Source: Peribacillus huizhouensis
Lineage (GTDB): Bacteria > Bacillota > Bacilli > Bacillales > DSM-1321
DNA: 51,981 nucleotides
Direction: 5' to 3'
NCBI RefSeq assembly: GCF_014138605.1
Contig: NZ_JACJHX010000007.1
Span: 172,638-224,618 of the forward strand
In this document: piece after piece, positions 10,019 through 18,209 of the stretch
How the letters are laid out: every line of letters begins with the position of its first letter
Numbering within the stretch: the first letter of the stretch is position 1
Program-made: the position numbers and the translations under genes
The notes under the pieces: generated by a model
Seen by the model: the letters and a program-made list of their open reading frames with translations, nothing else
What the model was told of the DNA's origin: nothing
Database searches by the model: none

Positions 10019-10411
10019 TTATTTATTAAGCTGATCTTTCACTTTTGATAAAACTGCATTTACAAAGCGGCTTGATTGATCATCACCGAAGACTTTTGCG
10101 ATTTCTATTGCTTCATCCATAGCAACATTGATAGGAACTTGTTCACAGTAGATCATTTCGTACACAGCGATGCGGAGCAAGTTCCGATCAATATTCGCCA
10201 ATCGTTCAATCTTCCAATTATCGAGATTATCGCGAATTGTTCCATCAATCTCTTCTTTGTTTTCTTGTGTTCCTTTTACTAACAGTTCAAGATATTCATC
10301 ACTCGGACGTCCGTCCAAAACACTGTTTAAAGCATCTTGAATTTCTCCCTTACCAATTTCAAGTTGGTACATGGCCTGCAAGGCTTTTTCACGGGCAGTT
10401 CTTCTTTTCAT
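10019..10411 (-). CDS. nusB: Transcription antitermination factor NusB
   Basis: NusB binds boxA RNA with NusE/S10 in rRNA antitermination complexes. The 130-residue protein is normal in length and starts MKRRTAREKALQAMYQLE, the hallmark N-terminus. LRIAVYEMIY and VPINVAMDEAIEIAKVFGDDQSSRFVNAVL in the second half are the conserved NusB core, cited here in parts. It is followed by folD after about 110 bp. It is separated from yqhY by nearly 900 bp of repeats, which is unusual: in B. subtilis these genes are close together and the acc-yqhY-nusB-folD series is compact. Confidence 0.96.
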   Translation of the reverse strand: MKRRTAREKALQAMYQLEIGKGEIQDALNSVLDGRPSDEYLELLVKGTQENKEEIDGTIRDNLDNWKIERLANIDRNLLRIAVYEMIYCEQVPINVAMDEAIEIAKVFGDDQSSRFVNAVLSKVKDQLNK

Positions 10412-10605
10412 AAAATTGACTCCTTCTATATCGACTATTATATATGAAAATCACAGCATACACGAACATTATTTAATAAAAAAACATAAATATTAAGTTT
10501 TTTATCCTAAAAAGAAGATATACTTACCTTTATTGTATCGCTTATGCTAATTAGTATCATAAAAAATCACATATGTAACACTCTAACAGAAAATAAGATT
10601 GAGTT

Positions 10606-11065
10606 AAAGTGAAACTTCCCTCAGTGGTGGTTTTCCACTGAGGGTTAGTTGAACCAATCGGGCATTTACGGACAGTTCCCTTACTACAAACTCTTTTATT
10701 TTCTTTCTATTAGGACTAGTTTGGAGATCTTACTGTCCGTTAATGCGGGGTAAAGTGAAACTTCCCTCAGTGGTGGTTTTCCACTGAGGGTTAGTCCCGT
10801 TCTAGTGTCGCTAATATCTCCGCTAACGCTTCGATAAAAGCGACACTACGAACCCGATTGGTTCAACTAAACCTCCGCTTACGCATCGGTAAGTTTCACT
10901 GTATCTCACCAATCGGGCATTTACGGACAGTTCCCTTACTACAAACTCTTTTCTTTTCTTTCCATTAGGCCTAGCACGGAGATCTTACTGTCCGTTAATG
11001 CGGGGTAAAGTGAAACTTCCTTTAGCGCAGCTCTTGCGCTAAGGGAATCGGGGTTTTACAGGCTT
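10606..11065. repeat. Family A modular hairpin array between yqhY and nusB
   Basis: Three AAAGTGAAACTTCC units start near 10606, 10752 and 11007. The first two share a perfect 10-bp stem CCCTCAGTGG/CCACTGAGGG (10618-10627 with 10635-10644; 10764-10773 with 10781-10790). The third has a different stem (11019-11029 with 11035-11045, one G-T pair). A module of about 110 bp, from CAATCGGGCATTTACGGACAG to TTACTGTCCGTTAATGCGGGG, occurs twice (from 10653 and from 10910). Its own ends form an inverted repeat. GTGTCGCT and AGCGACAC (about 10805-10847) give another stem. An inverted block lies at 10853-10900. Confidence 0.85.
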
Positions 11066-11189
11066 TTTATTACCAGCTCGCTTATTTTTTCTCTCGCAAG
11101 AAACTATTTTCAGGTTTAAACATCATTTTTGTATTGTATGTCACATCTGTTCAGTATTTAAACATTCTTTACGAAATTTCCCAAAATCA

Positions 11190-11275
11190 AAGGGTCAGAC
11201 CGTACAACGAATACCGTTTGAGAAAAGTGCATGTAAACACTTTAAACTTGGAATTTGTGTGCGGTCAGACCCTAT
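11190..11275. repeat. Family B palindromic element 3' of yqhY
   Basis: The element is bounded by AAGGGTCAGACC (from 11190) and CGGTCAGACCCT (to 11273). GGTC-A-GACC is itself nearly self-complementary. The yqhY stop codon is only 24 bp away, so the element would be the first structure met by the accB-accC-yqhY transcript. Confidence 0.65.
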
Positions 11276-11298
11276 TTTAGAGATTCTCTTCGATTTCC

Positions 11299-11709
11299 TT
11301 ACATTTCTTGCTCAATTTCACTTTCTTGTTTTGCTGTTTCAAATTGGATTCCTACAACATGAATATTCACTTCGGAAGTGTCAAGGGCTGTCATGTTTAG
11401 TAGAGCTTGACGAATATTGTCTTGAACTTCTTGCGCAACCTTTGGAATCGATACGCCAAATTTCATGACACAATATAAGTCAACTTTAATACCATCGTCT
11501 GCAAGATCTACCTTGACACCTTTTCCATGGCTTTTCTTCCCAAGCATTTCAACAACACCAGTAGTGAAGTTTCCACGCATATGCGCAACTCCTTCTACTT
11601 CACTAGCAGCAATACCTGCGATGACTTCAATTACATCAGGGGAAATCTCCACTTTACCTAATCCATTATAGGTATTGTTCACTTCAAGCATTTGTTCCAT
11701 TTCACTCAT
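11299..11709 (-). CDS. yqhY: Asp23/Gls24 family protein YqhY
   Basis: YqhY belongs to the Asp23/Gls24 (DUF322) family of small envelope-stress proteins. In Bacillus it is encoded with acetyl-CoA carboxylase, and I recall reports linking it to fatty-acid synthesis control in B. subtilis. The 136-residue protein has the family core: LGKVEISPDVIEVIAGIAASEVEGVAHM at the start (quoted in part as EISPDVIEVIAG and SEVEGVAHM). SHGKGVKVDL and YCVMKFGVSIPKVAQEVQ follow in the middle. The tail is glutamate-rich. GGAGGTGCTGAAGA precedes ATG at 11709. It follows accC by 25 bp, so it is the third gene of the acc operon. Confidence 0.92.
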   Translation of the reverse strand: MSEMEQMLEVNNTYNGLGKVEISPDVIEVIAGIAASEVEGVAHMRGNFTTGVVEMLGKKSHGKGVKVDLADDGIKVDLYCVMKFGVSIPKVAQEVQDNIRQALLNMTALDTSEVNIHVVGIQFETAKQESEIEQEM

Positions 11710-11734
11710 TCTTCAGCACCTCCTGTATTTTCCA

Positions 11735-13087
11735 TTATGAATCCATAACCTCATATAATTCAAGAAATTTTGTGTTAAATTCTCCAGAGACAAATTGTTC
11801 GTGCTGCATCAATTTACTGTGGAATGGAATAGTAGTGTGGATTCCTTCAATTGCAAATTCCTCTAACGCTCGTCTCATCTTGTCAATCGCCTCACCGCGT
11901 GTTGGGGCATGAACAATTAACTTCGCGATCATTGAATCATAATACGGCGGAATCACATATCCTGGGTACGCAGCAGAATCAATGCGTACGCCATTTCCAC
12001 CTGGTGGAAGATACATTTGAATTTTCCCAGCAGAAGGCATAAAATTCTTTTCAGGATTTTCAGCATTAATACGGCATTCAATCGCCCAGCCGTTATATTG
12101 TACTTCTTCTTGTGATAAAGACAATTTTTTACCTGCCGCTACGCGAATTTGTTCCTTGATTAAATCAACACCAGTTACCATTTCTGTTACCGGATGTTCT
12201 ACCTGAATTCTTGTATTCATCTCCATGAAATAGAAGTTACGGTTTTTGTAATCATAAATGAACTCAACCGTACCTGCTCCGGAATAATTAACGGCAAGAG
12301 CCGCTTTAACTGCAGCCGAGCCCATTTCCTCACGCATCTCTGAGTCAACTGCAGGAGATGGCGTTTCTTCTACAAGCTTTTGAAGGCGTCTTTGAATCGA
12401 GCAATCTCTCTCACCAAAGTGAATAGCATTTCCATGTGTATCTCCCATTACCTGGATTTCAACATGACGGAAATCTTCAATATATTTTTCAATATATACG
12501 CCGGAATTTCCAAATGCCGTCAATGCTTCTTGTTGAGTGATTCTGATCCCATTCAATAAATCTTCTTCTGTTCTAGCGACCCGAATCCCTTTTCCGCCGC
12601 CACCAGCTGTAGCTTTAATGATGACTGGATACCCAATTTTTTCAGAAAGAGCAATTGCTTCATCCGAGTCTTTAATAATTCCTGTAGATCCCGGCACGAT
12701 CGGTACTCCTGCTTTACGCATCGTTTCCCTTGCCACATCTTTCGTCCCCATCTTTGAAATAGCTTCAGGAGATGGTCCGATGAAGATGACATTACATTCA
12801 CGGCAAAGCTCTGCAAAATCAGCATTTTCAGCTAAAAATCCATACCCAGGGTGAATAGCGTCGCAGCCCGTTTTCTTTGCAATACTAATAATATTCGTAA
12901 CGTTTAAATAGCTATCCTTTGAAGCCTTCGGGCCAATGCAGTACGATTCATCTGCAAGCTGGACATGAAGAGCTTCACGGTCAGCCTCTGAGAAAACTGA
13001 AACGGTTTCGATTCCCATTTCCTTACATGCCCGAATAATCCGAACAGCAATTTCTCCTCGATTTGCAATTAATACTTTTTCAATCAT
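11735..13087 (-). CDS. accC: Acetyl-CoA carboxylase, biotin carboxylase subunit
   Basis: AccC carboxylates the biotin on AccB using ATP and bicarbonate, the first half-reaction of malonyl-CoA synthesis. The 450-residue length is standard. It begins [25 protein letters not shown], shown here as [11 protein letters not shown]. It has the ATP-grasp glycine loop [13 protein letters not shown] (about 160-172) and the metal/bicarbonate motifs [12 protein letters not shown] and [29 protein letters not shown] opens the C-terminal domain. It sits 13 bp after accB and before yqhY in one operon. Confidence 0.98.
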   Translation of the reverse strand: MIEKVLIANRGEIAVRIIRACKEMGIETVSVFSEADREALHVQLADESYCIGPKASKDSYLNVTNIISIAKKTGCDAIHPGYGFLAENADFAELCRECNVIFIGPSPEAISKMGTKDVARETMRKAGVPIVPGSTGIIKDSDEAIALSEKIGYPVIIKATAGGGGKGIRVARTEEDLLNGIRITQQEALTAFGNSGVYIEKYIEDFRHVEIQVMGDTHGNAIHFGERDCSIQRRLQKLVEETPSPAVDSEMREEMGSAAVKAALAVNYSGAGTVEFIYDYKNRNFYFMEMNTRIQVEHPVTEMVTGVDLIKEQIRVAAGKKLSLSQEEVQYNGWAIECRINAENPEKNFMPSAGKIQMYLPPGGNGVRIDSAAYPGYVIPPYYDSMIAKLIVHAPTRGEAIDKMRRALEEFAIEGIHTTIPFHSKLMQHEQFVSGEFNTKFLELYEVMDS

Positions 13088-13100
13088 TGAAAACAGCTCC

Positions 13101-13592
13101 TTATTCCGGCTTTACTAAAAATAACGGTTGACCGTATTCCACTAATTGGCCGTCTTGGACAAGAATTTCGACGATCTCACCGCTTACTTCTGCTTCGATT
13201 TCATTAAAGAGCTTCATTGCTTCAACGATACATACAATCGAATCATTTCCTACTTTTGATCCAAGTTTCACATATGGCCCTGCTTCTGGTGACGCTGAAG
13301 CATAAAACGTTCCAACCATCGGTGATGTGATTTTATGTAAATTTTCTTGATTATTCGCTTCTGCATCGGTTACAAGTTCAACTTGTTTCGGTGTTTCTTG
13401 AGGAACATTTGTTGTTGGCATAGCTGCTACTGACTGGACAGCAGGTGTAGCTTGATAAACAACTTGTGGAGCTTGTTCTTGGACAGCTTTTTTCAATGTA
13501 ATTTTTGTTCCTTCTTGTTCAAAAACAAATTCATTAATGCTAGATTGATCGACCAATTTAATAATCTCTTGTATTTCTTGTACCTTCAACAT
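13101..13592 (-). CDS. accB: Acetyl-CoA carboxylase, biotin carboxyl carrier protein
   Basis: AccB carries the biotin that shuttles CO2 from AccC to the carboxyltransferase. The 163-residue protein has an N-terminal region [19 protein letters not shown], an alanine/proline/glutamine-rich linker (about 35-85), and a C-terminal biotinyl domain. The biotin-accepting lysine is in [12 protein letters not shown] (about residue 128). [21 protein letters not shown] opens the domain. The operon accB-accC-yqhY starts here. A TATAAT hexamer on the minus strand at 13657-13652 is a possible -10, and a GTTAA tandem repeat lies between it and the ribosome site AAGGGG. Confidence 0.97.
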   Translation of the reverse strand: MLKVQEIQEIIKLVDQSSINEFVFEQEGTKITLKKAVQEQAPQVVYQATPAVQSVAAMPTTNVPQETPKQVELVTDAEANNQENLHKITSPMVGTFYASASPEAGPYVKLGSKVGNDSIVCIVEAMKLFNEIEAEVSGEIVEILVQDGQLVEYGQPLFLVKPE

Positions 13593-13618
13593 CTCGGCAC
13601 CCCTTGTCTTATTTTATT

Positions 13619-13638
13619 GTTAAGTTAAGTTAAGTTAA
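13619..13638. repeat. Tandem pentanucleotide (GTTAA)x4 in the accB leader
   Basis: Four perfect copies of GTTAA lie 27 bp upstream of the accB start codon and just downstream of a possible -10 element. Copy number could vary by slippage. Confidence 0.85.
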
Positions 13639-13961
13639 ATTTTTTTGACTGATTATAAAAGCCCTCTAACTATCCAACTACAAACTGGCTTAGCCTACGC
13701 TTTCCATTGCTGTACCAAAAAAATCATTAAGACCAACTACTAATATCATACGATAATACTTAGTATGAATTCAATAAATGTTTTAGCAATGCTTACGACT
13801 TTTCTTGAGCCGTTCCTCTATCTTACATCTTATCATAACAAATGTGCAATTCTTTACACATAAAAGAAAACGTTTTCCCGTTGATTACCATTGATTTTAG
13901 TAGTTAACACATTAGAAAAAGAGGGTGTCCCTTAAAGACTCCCTCTTCTCCATCATTGCTA
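13639..13961. other. accB-spoIIIAH intergenic region
   Basis: This gap contains a candidate -10 for accB (13652-13657, minus strand) and a perfect 12-bp palindrome GAAAACGTTTTC (13866-13877) that resembles a CcpA cre core. It ends with the spoIIIA terminator (13914-13946). No gene is seen. Confidence 0.5.
13914..13946 (-). terminator. Terminator of the spoIIIA operon
   Basis: On the minus strand AGAGGGAGTC (from 13946) pairs with GACACCCTCT with one internal mismatch, followed by TTTTT. It begins about 15 bp after the spoIIIAH stop. Confidence 0.75.
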
Positions 13962-14537
13962 TTATTTTCCTTCATCTAATTTAAATTCAACTGCCACATC
14001 TTCTACATCGTCCATTTCTGTGTTTACGATATCCATGATGTCTGCCACTTCTAACGCTGTTAATTTTTCATCAGTTTTAACTGTGACGTCCACTTTGTTG
14101 CCGTCAATGCGTACCAAAGCTGCTGGGTAATTCAGTTGCATAATTTCATATTCTAACACCTGCTCTGTAGTAGCTGTTTCACTAAGCTTGTTATTCGCTT
14201 CGACAGCCTGATTTTTTTCTTCCGCTGAAAGGCTTGTATCTCCCATTTTATTTGTTAGTTCTTCACTTAATTTACTGCGCTCGTCTTGAATATTAATACG
14301 TAATGCTTCAAACTCATCATCTGACGAAGAGATGGCGACCTTTGGTACTTCCTTGTCAGAAATTTTAGCCGTTTCCTCTTTTTGCTTTGTTGATTCAGTA
14401 CTTTGTTTGTCCTTTTCTTCTTGATTAGATGCTACATTTGAACTATTTTGATCAGGACCCGTTAAATAATATACCGAAAGTACAACGACCAAACTTAACA
14501 TTGTTAACAGCCAGACAGTTTGTTTTTTTAATAACAT
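13962..14537 (-). CDS. spoIIIAH: Stage III sporulation protein AH
   Basis: SpoIIIAH is the mother-cell membrane protein whose extracellular domain docks with forespore SpoIIQ across the engulfment membranes, forming part of the feeding-tube channel. The 191-residue protein has one N-terminal membrane helix (about 8-27, VWLLTMLSLVVVLSVYYLTG). A charged low-complexity linker (about 30-75) with many K, E, S and Q follows. The C-terminal ring-building domain (about 80-191) contains DERSKLSEELTNKMGD, TTEQVLEYEIMQLNYPAALVRIDG (shown as LNYPAALVRIDG) and ALEVADIMDIV. It is the last gene of spoIIIA, 14 bp after spoIIIAG, and is followed by a terminator. Confidence 0.94.
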   Translation of the reverse strand: MLLKKQTVWLLTMLSLVVVLSVYYLTGPDQNSSNVASNQEEKDKQSTESTKQKEETAKISDKEVPKVAISSSDDEFEALRINIQDERSKLSEELTNKMGDTSLSAEEKNQAVEANNKLSETATTEQVLEYEIMQLNYPAALVRIDGNKVDVTVKTDEKLTALEVADIMDIVNTEMDDVEDVAVEFKLDEGK

Positions 14538-14551
14538 AATGATACTCCCCC

Positions 14552-15211
14552 TTATTTTTTAGGCATAACCGAGACCCGGTGACTCGGTACATCTAATGCT
14601 CTTGTTACAGCTTCAATGATCCACTTCTTAATTTGTATATTTTCAGCACCTTTGGCAACGACGAGTACTCCGCTTACTTTTGGTTTCTTTGTCTCGACAA
14701 CGATTGGTCCCTCTTTATCCCCACTTTTGAGAATAACAAGCTGTTCTTCATCCGATATGTCTTCAACTTTTCGCTTGCCACCTTCTTGGTCGGTTTCCTC
14801 TGTCACTTGTTTTTGCGTTACTTTATTTTTTTCAAACACTTTTTTCTCAGAAGCTTCTACATAGATAATAACCTTGACATCTGAAACACCTGCCATCGTT
14901 TCAAGTGCTGATTTCATTTCATTTTGCAAGTATTTTTCATAATCGCCTGCTGGTGAAGACTGTTTTTCTGCCTTGCCAAACGTCTCTAGTTCTTTGTTTT
15001 GCGAACTTGTTTGATTAAACGTTGTAATAGTTTCTTTTTTTGATTCTTTATTTGTTAACAAATTACTCACCATCATGATGCCGACACCCAATAGTAGAAT
15101 AGTTAATACATAGGCATACTTGGAAGGTTTCTTCTCTTTATTTTCCTCTTCGCTATTCGTTTGCTTAAAAAGGTTTTTCAGCCACGATAATGGACCTTTG
15201 TCATTTTTCAA
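14552..15211 (-). CDS. spoIIIAG: Stage III sporulation protein AG
   Basis: SpoIIIAG forms a large ring in the intermembrane space of the SpoIIIA-SpoIIQ apparatus. I choose TTG at 15211 (MKNDKGPLSWLKNLF), with AAAGGGGGG ten or so bases upstream. The frame is open further up but overlaps spoIIIAF without a ribosome site. This gives 219 residues, near the usual length. There is one membrane helix (about 31-50, YAYVLTILLLGVGIMMV) and then a ring-building domain with MAGVSDVKVIIYVE and VSGVLVVAKGAENIQIKKWI. The gene starts four bases after the spoIIIAF stop. Confidence 0.92.
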   Translation of the reverse strand: MKNDKGPLSWLKNLFKQTNSEEENKEKKPSKYAYVLTILLLGVGIMMVSNLLTNKESKKETITTFNQTSSQNKELETFGKAEKQSSPAGDYEKYLQNEMKSALETMAGVSDVKVIIYVEASEKKVFEKNKVTQKQVTEETDQEGGKRKVEDISDEEQLVILKSGDKEGPIVVETKKPKVSGVLVVAKGAENIQIKKWIIEAVTRALDVPSHRVSVMPKK

Positions 15212-15215
15212 CTTG

Positions 15216-15827
15216 TTAGCCCCCCCTTTCTCCGGCAAATTCGATGATTTTTTCGTCGACCGCCCACTTTGCAGCAAGGAACTCTCTTATATGATCCAAG
15301 TCACTGGACGATGTCTGCGATGATTGTTTCGTGTCAATCTCTACTTTTGCAACCACTTCAACCGATGCTGCTTCATCTGTTGTCTTGTGTAGGACGATTA
15401 AAATTTTTTGTAAATCTTCCGGAAGGTTAGGCTGATCTTTGTTTTTTACTTCGAGTTCCATTGACTGAATTGCCATTTTATATCGTTCTATCATCTCCTC
15501 TTCTACCCCTGTCCTCATATCGGCAGCCATTTGTTTTAAAATATATGCATCTTGTACTGCTTGTATTTCTTTTTTCTTCAAATCGGTTAAATTTTCTACC
15601 TGATGATTTGTTTTATCATCAATTGAGCTTGTCGCAATATTTAATAACTCATCGAAGTCTGATTGAAACAACTTAAGAATCGGCGAGATAATCACGGCAA
15701 TTAACAGTAAACCAATTACCATCTTCGCATACTTTTGCATGGACGAATTCGGAAGTAACATATCAATTACAGTCGCAAGGAGTACAAACACGATAATATT
15801 CGTTACCCAGCTCGTGATAAATTCCAT
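15216..15827 (-). CDS. spoIIIAF: Stage III sporulation protein AF
   Basis: SpoIIIAF is a membrane component of the SpoIIIA complex in the mother cell. The 203-residue protein starts MEFITSWVTNIIVFVLLATV. It has two close membrane helices (about 8-25 and 35-55: MVIGLLLIAVIISPILKLF) and a soluble C-terminal domain that is distantly ring-building-motif-like. It is preceded by spoIIIAE after 12 bp and ends GERGG, with its terminal codons supplying the ribosome site of spoIIIAG. Identification rests on position and the characteristic N-terminal hairpin. Confidence 0.92.
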   Translation of the reverse strand: MEFITSWVTNIIVFVLLATVIDMLLPNSSMQKYAKMVIGLLLIAVIISPILKLFQSDFDELLNIATSSIDDKTNHQVENLTDLKKKEIQAVQDAYILKQMAADMRTGVEEEMIERYKMAIQSMELEVKNKDQPNLPEDLQKILIVLHKTTDEAASVEVVAKVEIDTKQSSQTSSSDLDHIREFLAAKWAVDEKIIEFAGERGG

Positions 15828-15839
15828 AGCTTCCCCTCC

Positions 15840-17033
15840 CTACCGCACCATCAAAGTAATGTTACCAGCAGCGATGATAACGGTAACGCTAAGGAAGAAC
15901 ATCATCGATACGATGGCAAGTGCTGCAAAAATATAAATCATACTTTTACTAATAATATCCAAACATTTAATAACAGGTCCGCCGCCAAGCGGCTGTAATA
16001 ATGCTGCTGCCAATTTATAAATAAAAGAAAGCATTAATATCTTCAAGGCTGGAAATGTGATAATAAAGAGTAAAATAATAACTCCAGCCATACCAACTGT
16101 ATTTTTTAGAAGGACGGAAGCGTTGATGACTGTGTCCGCTGCATCCGTGAACATCCTGCCGATTACAGGGATAAAATTTCCTGTCACGAATTTTGCTGTC
16201 CGAATGCTCACACCATCAGCAACAGCAGTTGTCACACCCTGTACAGAAATAACACCGAGAAAGATGGTCATAAAAGCACCAAGTAGACCAATAGCCCAAT
16301 TTCGCAATAGCTGCGCAAGCTGGGTGACTTTGTATTGTTCCGTCATTGTACTGACAACACTTAAGACGGCACTAAGAAAAAGGAACGGCAAGACAACATA
16401 TTGAATTAATATGCCACTAGAGTTCATTAAAAATATGAGAATGGGATGGAAAAAACCTGCTGATAACACCCCGCCAGAACTGGCAATTAACGCAAGTAGC
16501 ATAGGCAATAGTGCCATCAGAAAGGAAATCATCGTATTAATCGTTTCTTGGGTATATTGTATGGCTACATGAAAACTATTTAGCGCAAGAATAATTAACA
16601 CTAAATAGACGATGGAATAAGCAACTTTACTGATTGTGCTTTGTTCAAATGCGTTTTGGAGTGATTGCAAAAACATACTAAAAACAGTTAATAATATGAG
16701 CGACCCAAGAAGCTTCCCATTCACAAGAAGCTCATGAAAAACGAATTTGCCAATCCCTTTCATCCATTCAGCAAAGGAAAATTTCTTCTCACCACTGACA
16801 AAGTCCATAAAACTTCCCTTTTGACTTTCCGGCAAGAATCCACCATATTCCGTGAGGATACTATCCCAAAAACTCTTCAATTCTTCAATGCCGAGCCTGT
16901 CCATCTGAGCTTGTACTAAATCGGATTGAAGAACATTAGTATCTTCATTTGTTTCTGAGGCTTGTGCTAGATCAATGTGCATAGAAAAAAGAGCGATGAA
17001 CAAGAAGGAAAAGTAGAAAATTCGCTGCCTCAT
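15840..17033 (-). CDS. spoIIIAE: Stage III sporulation protein AE
   Basis: SpoIIIAE is the main polytopic membrane protein of the SpoIIIA channel. The 397-residue protein begins with a signal peptide (MRQRIFYFSFLFIALFSMH, cleavage probably after QA near 24). A soluble region follows (about 25-90). Then come about seven or eight membrane segments, for example LLGSLILLTVFSMFLQSL, LMALLPMLLALIASSGGVL and GVIILLFIITFPALKILML. GNFIPVIGRMFTDAADTV is a conserved stretch. It sits 35 bp after spoIIIAD and 12 bp before spoIIIAF. Confidence 0.95.
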   Translation of the reverse strand: MRQRIFYFSFLFIALFSMHIDLAQASETNEDTNVLQSDLVQAQMDRLGIEELKSFWDSILTEYGGFLPESQKGSFMDFVSGEKKFSFAEWMKGIGKFVFHELLVNGKLLGSLILLTVFSMFLQSLQNAFEQSTISKVAYSIVYLVLIILALNSFHVAIQYTQETINTMISFLMALLPMLLALIASSGGVLSAGFFHPILIFLMNSSGILIQYVVLPFLFLSAVLSVVSTMTEQYKVTQLAQLLRNWAIGLLGAFMTIFLGVISVQGVTTAVADGVSIRTAKFVTGNFIPVIGRMFTDAADTVINASVLLKNTVGMAGVIILLFIITFPALKILMLSFIYKLAAALLQPLGGGPVIKCLDIISKSMIYIFAALAIVSMMFFLSVTVIIAAGNITLMVR

Positions 17034-17068
17034 AGATTCACCTCATCATTGCCGCAGGTGTCTACCTG

Positions 17069-17458
17069 TCAGCTCGGTATCAATTGAATGATTGTTTCAA
17101 TAATGACTGTCAAAATCGGGATCGCCATAGCTAGAATCAAAATTTTTCCGCTTAGCTCAATTTTTGAAGCGATTGATCCTTGACCTGCATCCTTGGTAAT
17201 CTGAGCAGCAAATTCGGCGATATAGGCGATTCCGATAATTTTTAATATCGTTTCTAGATACACCATATTGACATTTGCATTTACAGCAAGCTTCTCGAGC
17301 ATTGCGATTATTTCGTATATTTTGTCAACAAGAACGAGAAATATGGCACAACCAGTAAAGACAACGAGCAAAAAGGCAAAATTCGGTTTTTGCTCTTTTA
17401 CAATTAGGGCTAAAAAAGTGGCGATAAGTGAGATCCCGACAATTTTTAAGATTTCAAT
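17069..17458 (-). CDS. spoIIIAD: Stage III sporulation protein AD, probable AUU start
   Basis: SpoIIIAD is a small integral membrane part of the SpoIIIA complex. The first ATG in frame would give only 100 residues and lose the first membrane helix. Upstream codons of the same frame read on as IEILKIVGISLIATFLALIV-KEQKPNFAFLL, which matches the family N-terminus as I remember it, right back to the spoIIIAC TAG stop. The only plausible initiation codon after that stop is ATT (17458-17456), eight bases after GGAGG, giving 129 residues against about 133 in B. subtilis. The rest contains NANVNMVYLETILKIIGIAY and KILILAMAIPILTVIIETI. It would be initiated at a rare AUU codon. A sequencing or assembly error is the main alternative. 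Confidence 0.85.
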   Translation of the reverse strand: MEILKIVGISLIATFLALIVKEQKPNFAFLLVVFTGCAIFLVLVDKIYEIIAMLEKLAVNANVNMVYLETILKIIGIAYIAEFAAQITKDAGQGSIASKIELSGKILILAMAIPILTVIIETIIQLIPS

Positions 17459-17470
17459 GGCCGATCCCTC

Positions 17471-17674
17471 CTACTGGAAAAGAAACACAGATTTAATTTT
17501 TTGAAATAAATTTTCTACGATGCTTGCCACCATAAATAAAATATAGATAAAACCAAATAGAGTCACCCATTGTGCATATTCCTTTTTTCCAACTTGATCT
17601 AAAATGGTATGGAGAAATGCGACAACTATGCCAACACCTGCAATTTTAAATATGATATCAACATCTAAGCCCAT
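17471..17674 (-). CDS. spoIIIAC: Stage III sporulation protein AC
   Basis: SpoIIIAC is a 67-residue membrane protein with two helices (MGLDVDIIFKIAGVGIVVAF and VTLFGFIYILFMVASIVENL), joined by a short loop DQVGKKEYAQW. Length and sequence are typical of the family. It lies 19 bp after spoIIIAB. Its stop codon TAG abuts the GGAGGG ribosome site of spoIIIAD, in the same reading frame, so a readthrough fusion of the two would be in frame. Confidence 0.93.
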   Translation of the reverse strand: MGLDVDIIFKIAGVGIVVAFLHTILDQVGKKEYAQWVTLFGFIYILFMVASIVENLFQKIKSVFLFQ

Positions 17675-17693
17675 CTAAGGTCCTCCAGTCCTG

Positions 17694-18209
17694 CTACAAC
17701 AGCAAAATGATTATCAATACACCCGATAAAAATCCGAAGCTCTTCATCATCTTTTCATACTTATTTTGACGGTCGAGGGCATCATTTTCTTCTCTTTCCA
17801 AATGAATCATGGCCAACTGAATTTGTTTCTGTTGAGAAAGACGATCATGCTGACCAAGCGTTTCACCGAATTGTACAAGTATTTCGTATTCATTTTGCTT
17901 AAGAGCAAGTTGTTTCCATACAAGTTTTAAACTTGTTTCCCAAGCAGTCTTTACTGTTGTCTCACCGCCTGACAGCTTGACAGCGAAACTTTCAAAAAAA
18001 TGAGATAGCGGTTTTGGCAACTGCTTAGCAAGTTTAAAAGCAGCTTCCGTTAACGGCGTTTGTCCATACATGATTTCTGCTTCTAGAGATTGTAACGCTG
18101 ACTTAAGTTGTCGTAATTCTCTTGGTCGTTGTCTTAACACACGGGCTAATTCATACCCTACCCAAGTTGTAGCAAGGACGATAAGAGCTGCGCCAATGAA
18201 TTTAATCAT
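17694..18209 (-). CDS. spoIIIAB: Stage III sporulation protein AB
   Basis: SpoIIIAB is a type II secretion GspF-like protein of the SpoIIIA complex. The start is placed at 18209 (MIKFIGAALIVLATTWVGYE), giving 171 residues, the family's standard length; the frame is open for 25 more codons inside spoIIIAA. It has a membrane helix at each end (about 3-22 and 152-170: FGFLSGVLIIILLL) and a helical cytoplasmic core with RPRELRQLKSALQSLEAEI and FGETLGQHDRLSQQKQI. It overlaps the end of spoIIIAA by 8 bp, suggesting coupled translation. Confidence 0.94.
   Translation of the reverse strand: MIKFIGAALIVLATTWVGYELARVLRQRPRELRQLKSALQSLEAEIMYGQTPLTEAAFKLAKQLPKPLSHFFESFAVKLSGGETTVKTAWETSLKLVWKQLALKQNEYEILVQFGETLGQHDRLSQQKQIQLAMIHLEREENDALDRQNKYEKMMKSFGFLSGVLIIILLL

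Larger units (their letters stand above)
10412..11298. other. 887-bp gene-free region between yqhY and nusB
   Basis: No gene is supported. The right part carries a family B element (11190-11275) just after yqhY. The centre (10606-11065) is a family A array. The 190 bp next to nusB (10412-10600) are AT-rich and should contain the nusB promoter. I see no confident -35/-10 pair. Confidence 0.6.

Noticed and set aside
10606..11065. tRNA-like or riboswitch-like structured RNA
   Set aside because: The folds are repeated modules, with no anticodon arm, T-loop or known riboswitch core; position after gene ends also argues against a leader.
13866..13877. cre site GAAAACGTTTTC near accB
   Set aside because: It lacks the outer T-G and C-A positions and is 270 bp from accB; kept only as a remark.
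17372..17470. Frameshift or pseudogene in spoIIIAD
   Set aside because: The frame is continuous to the preceding stop and all conserved parts are present; only the start codon is unusual.
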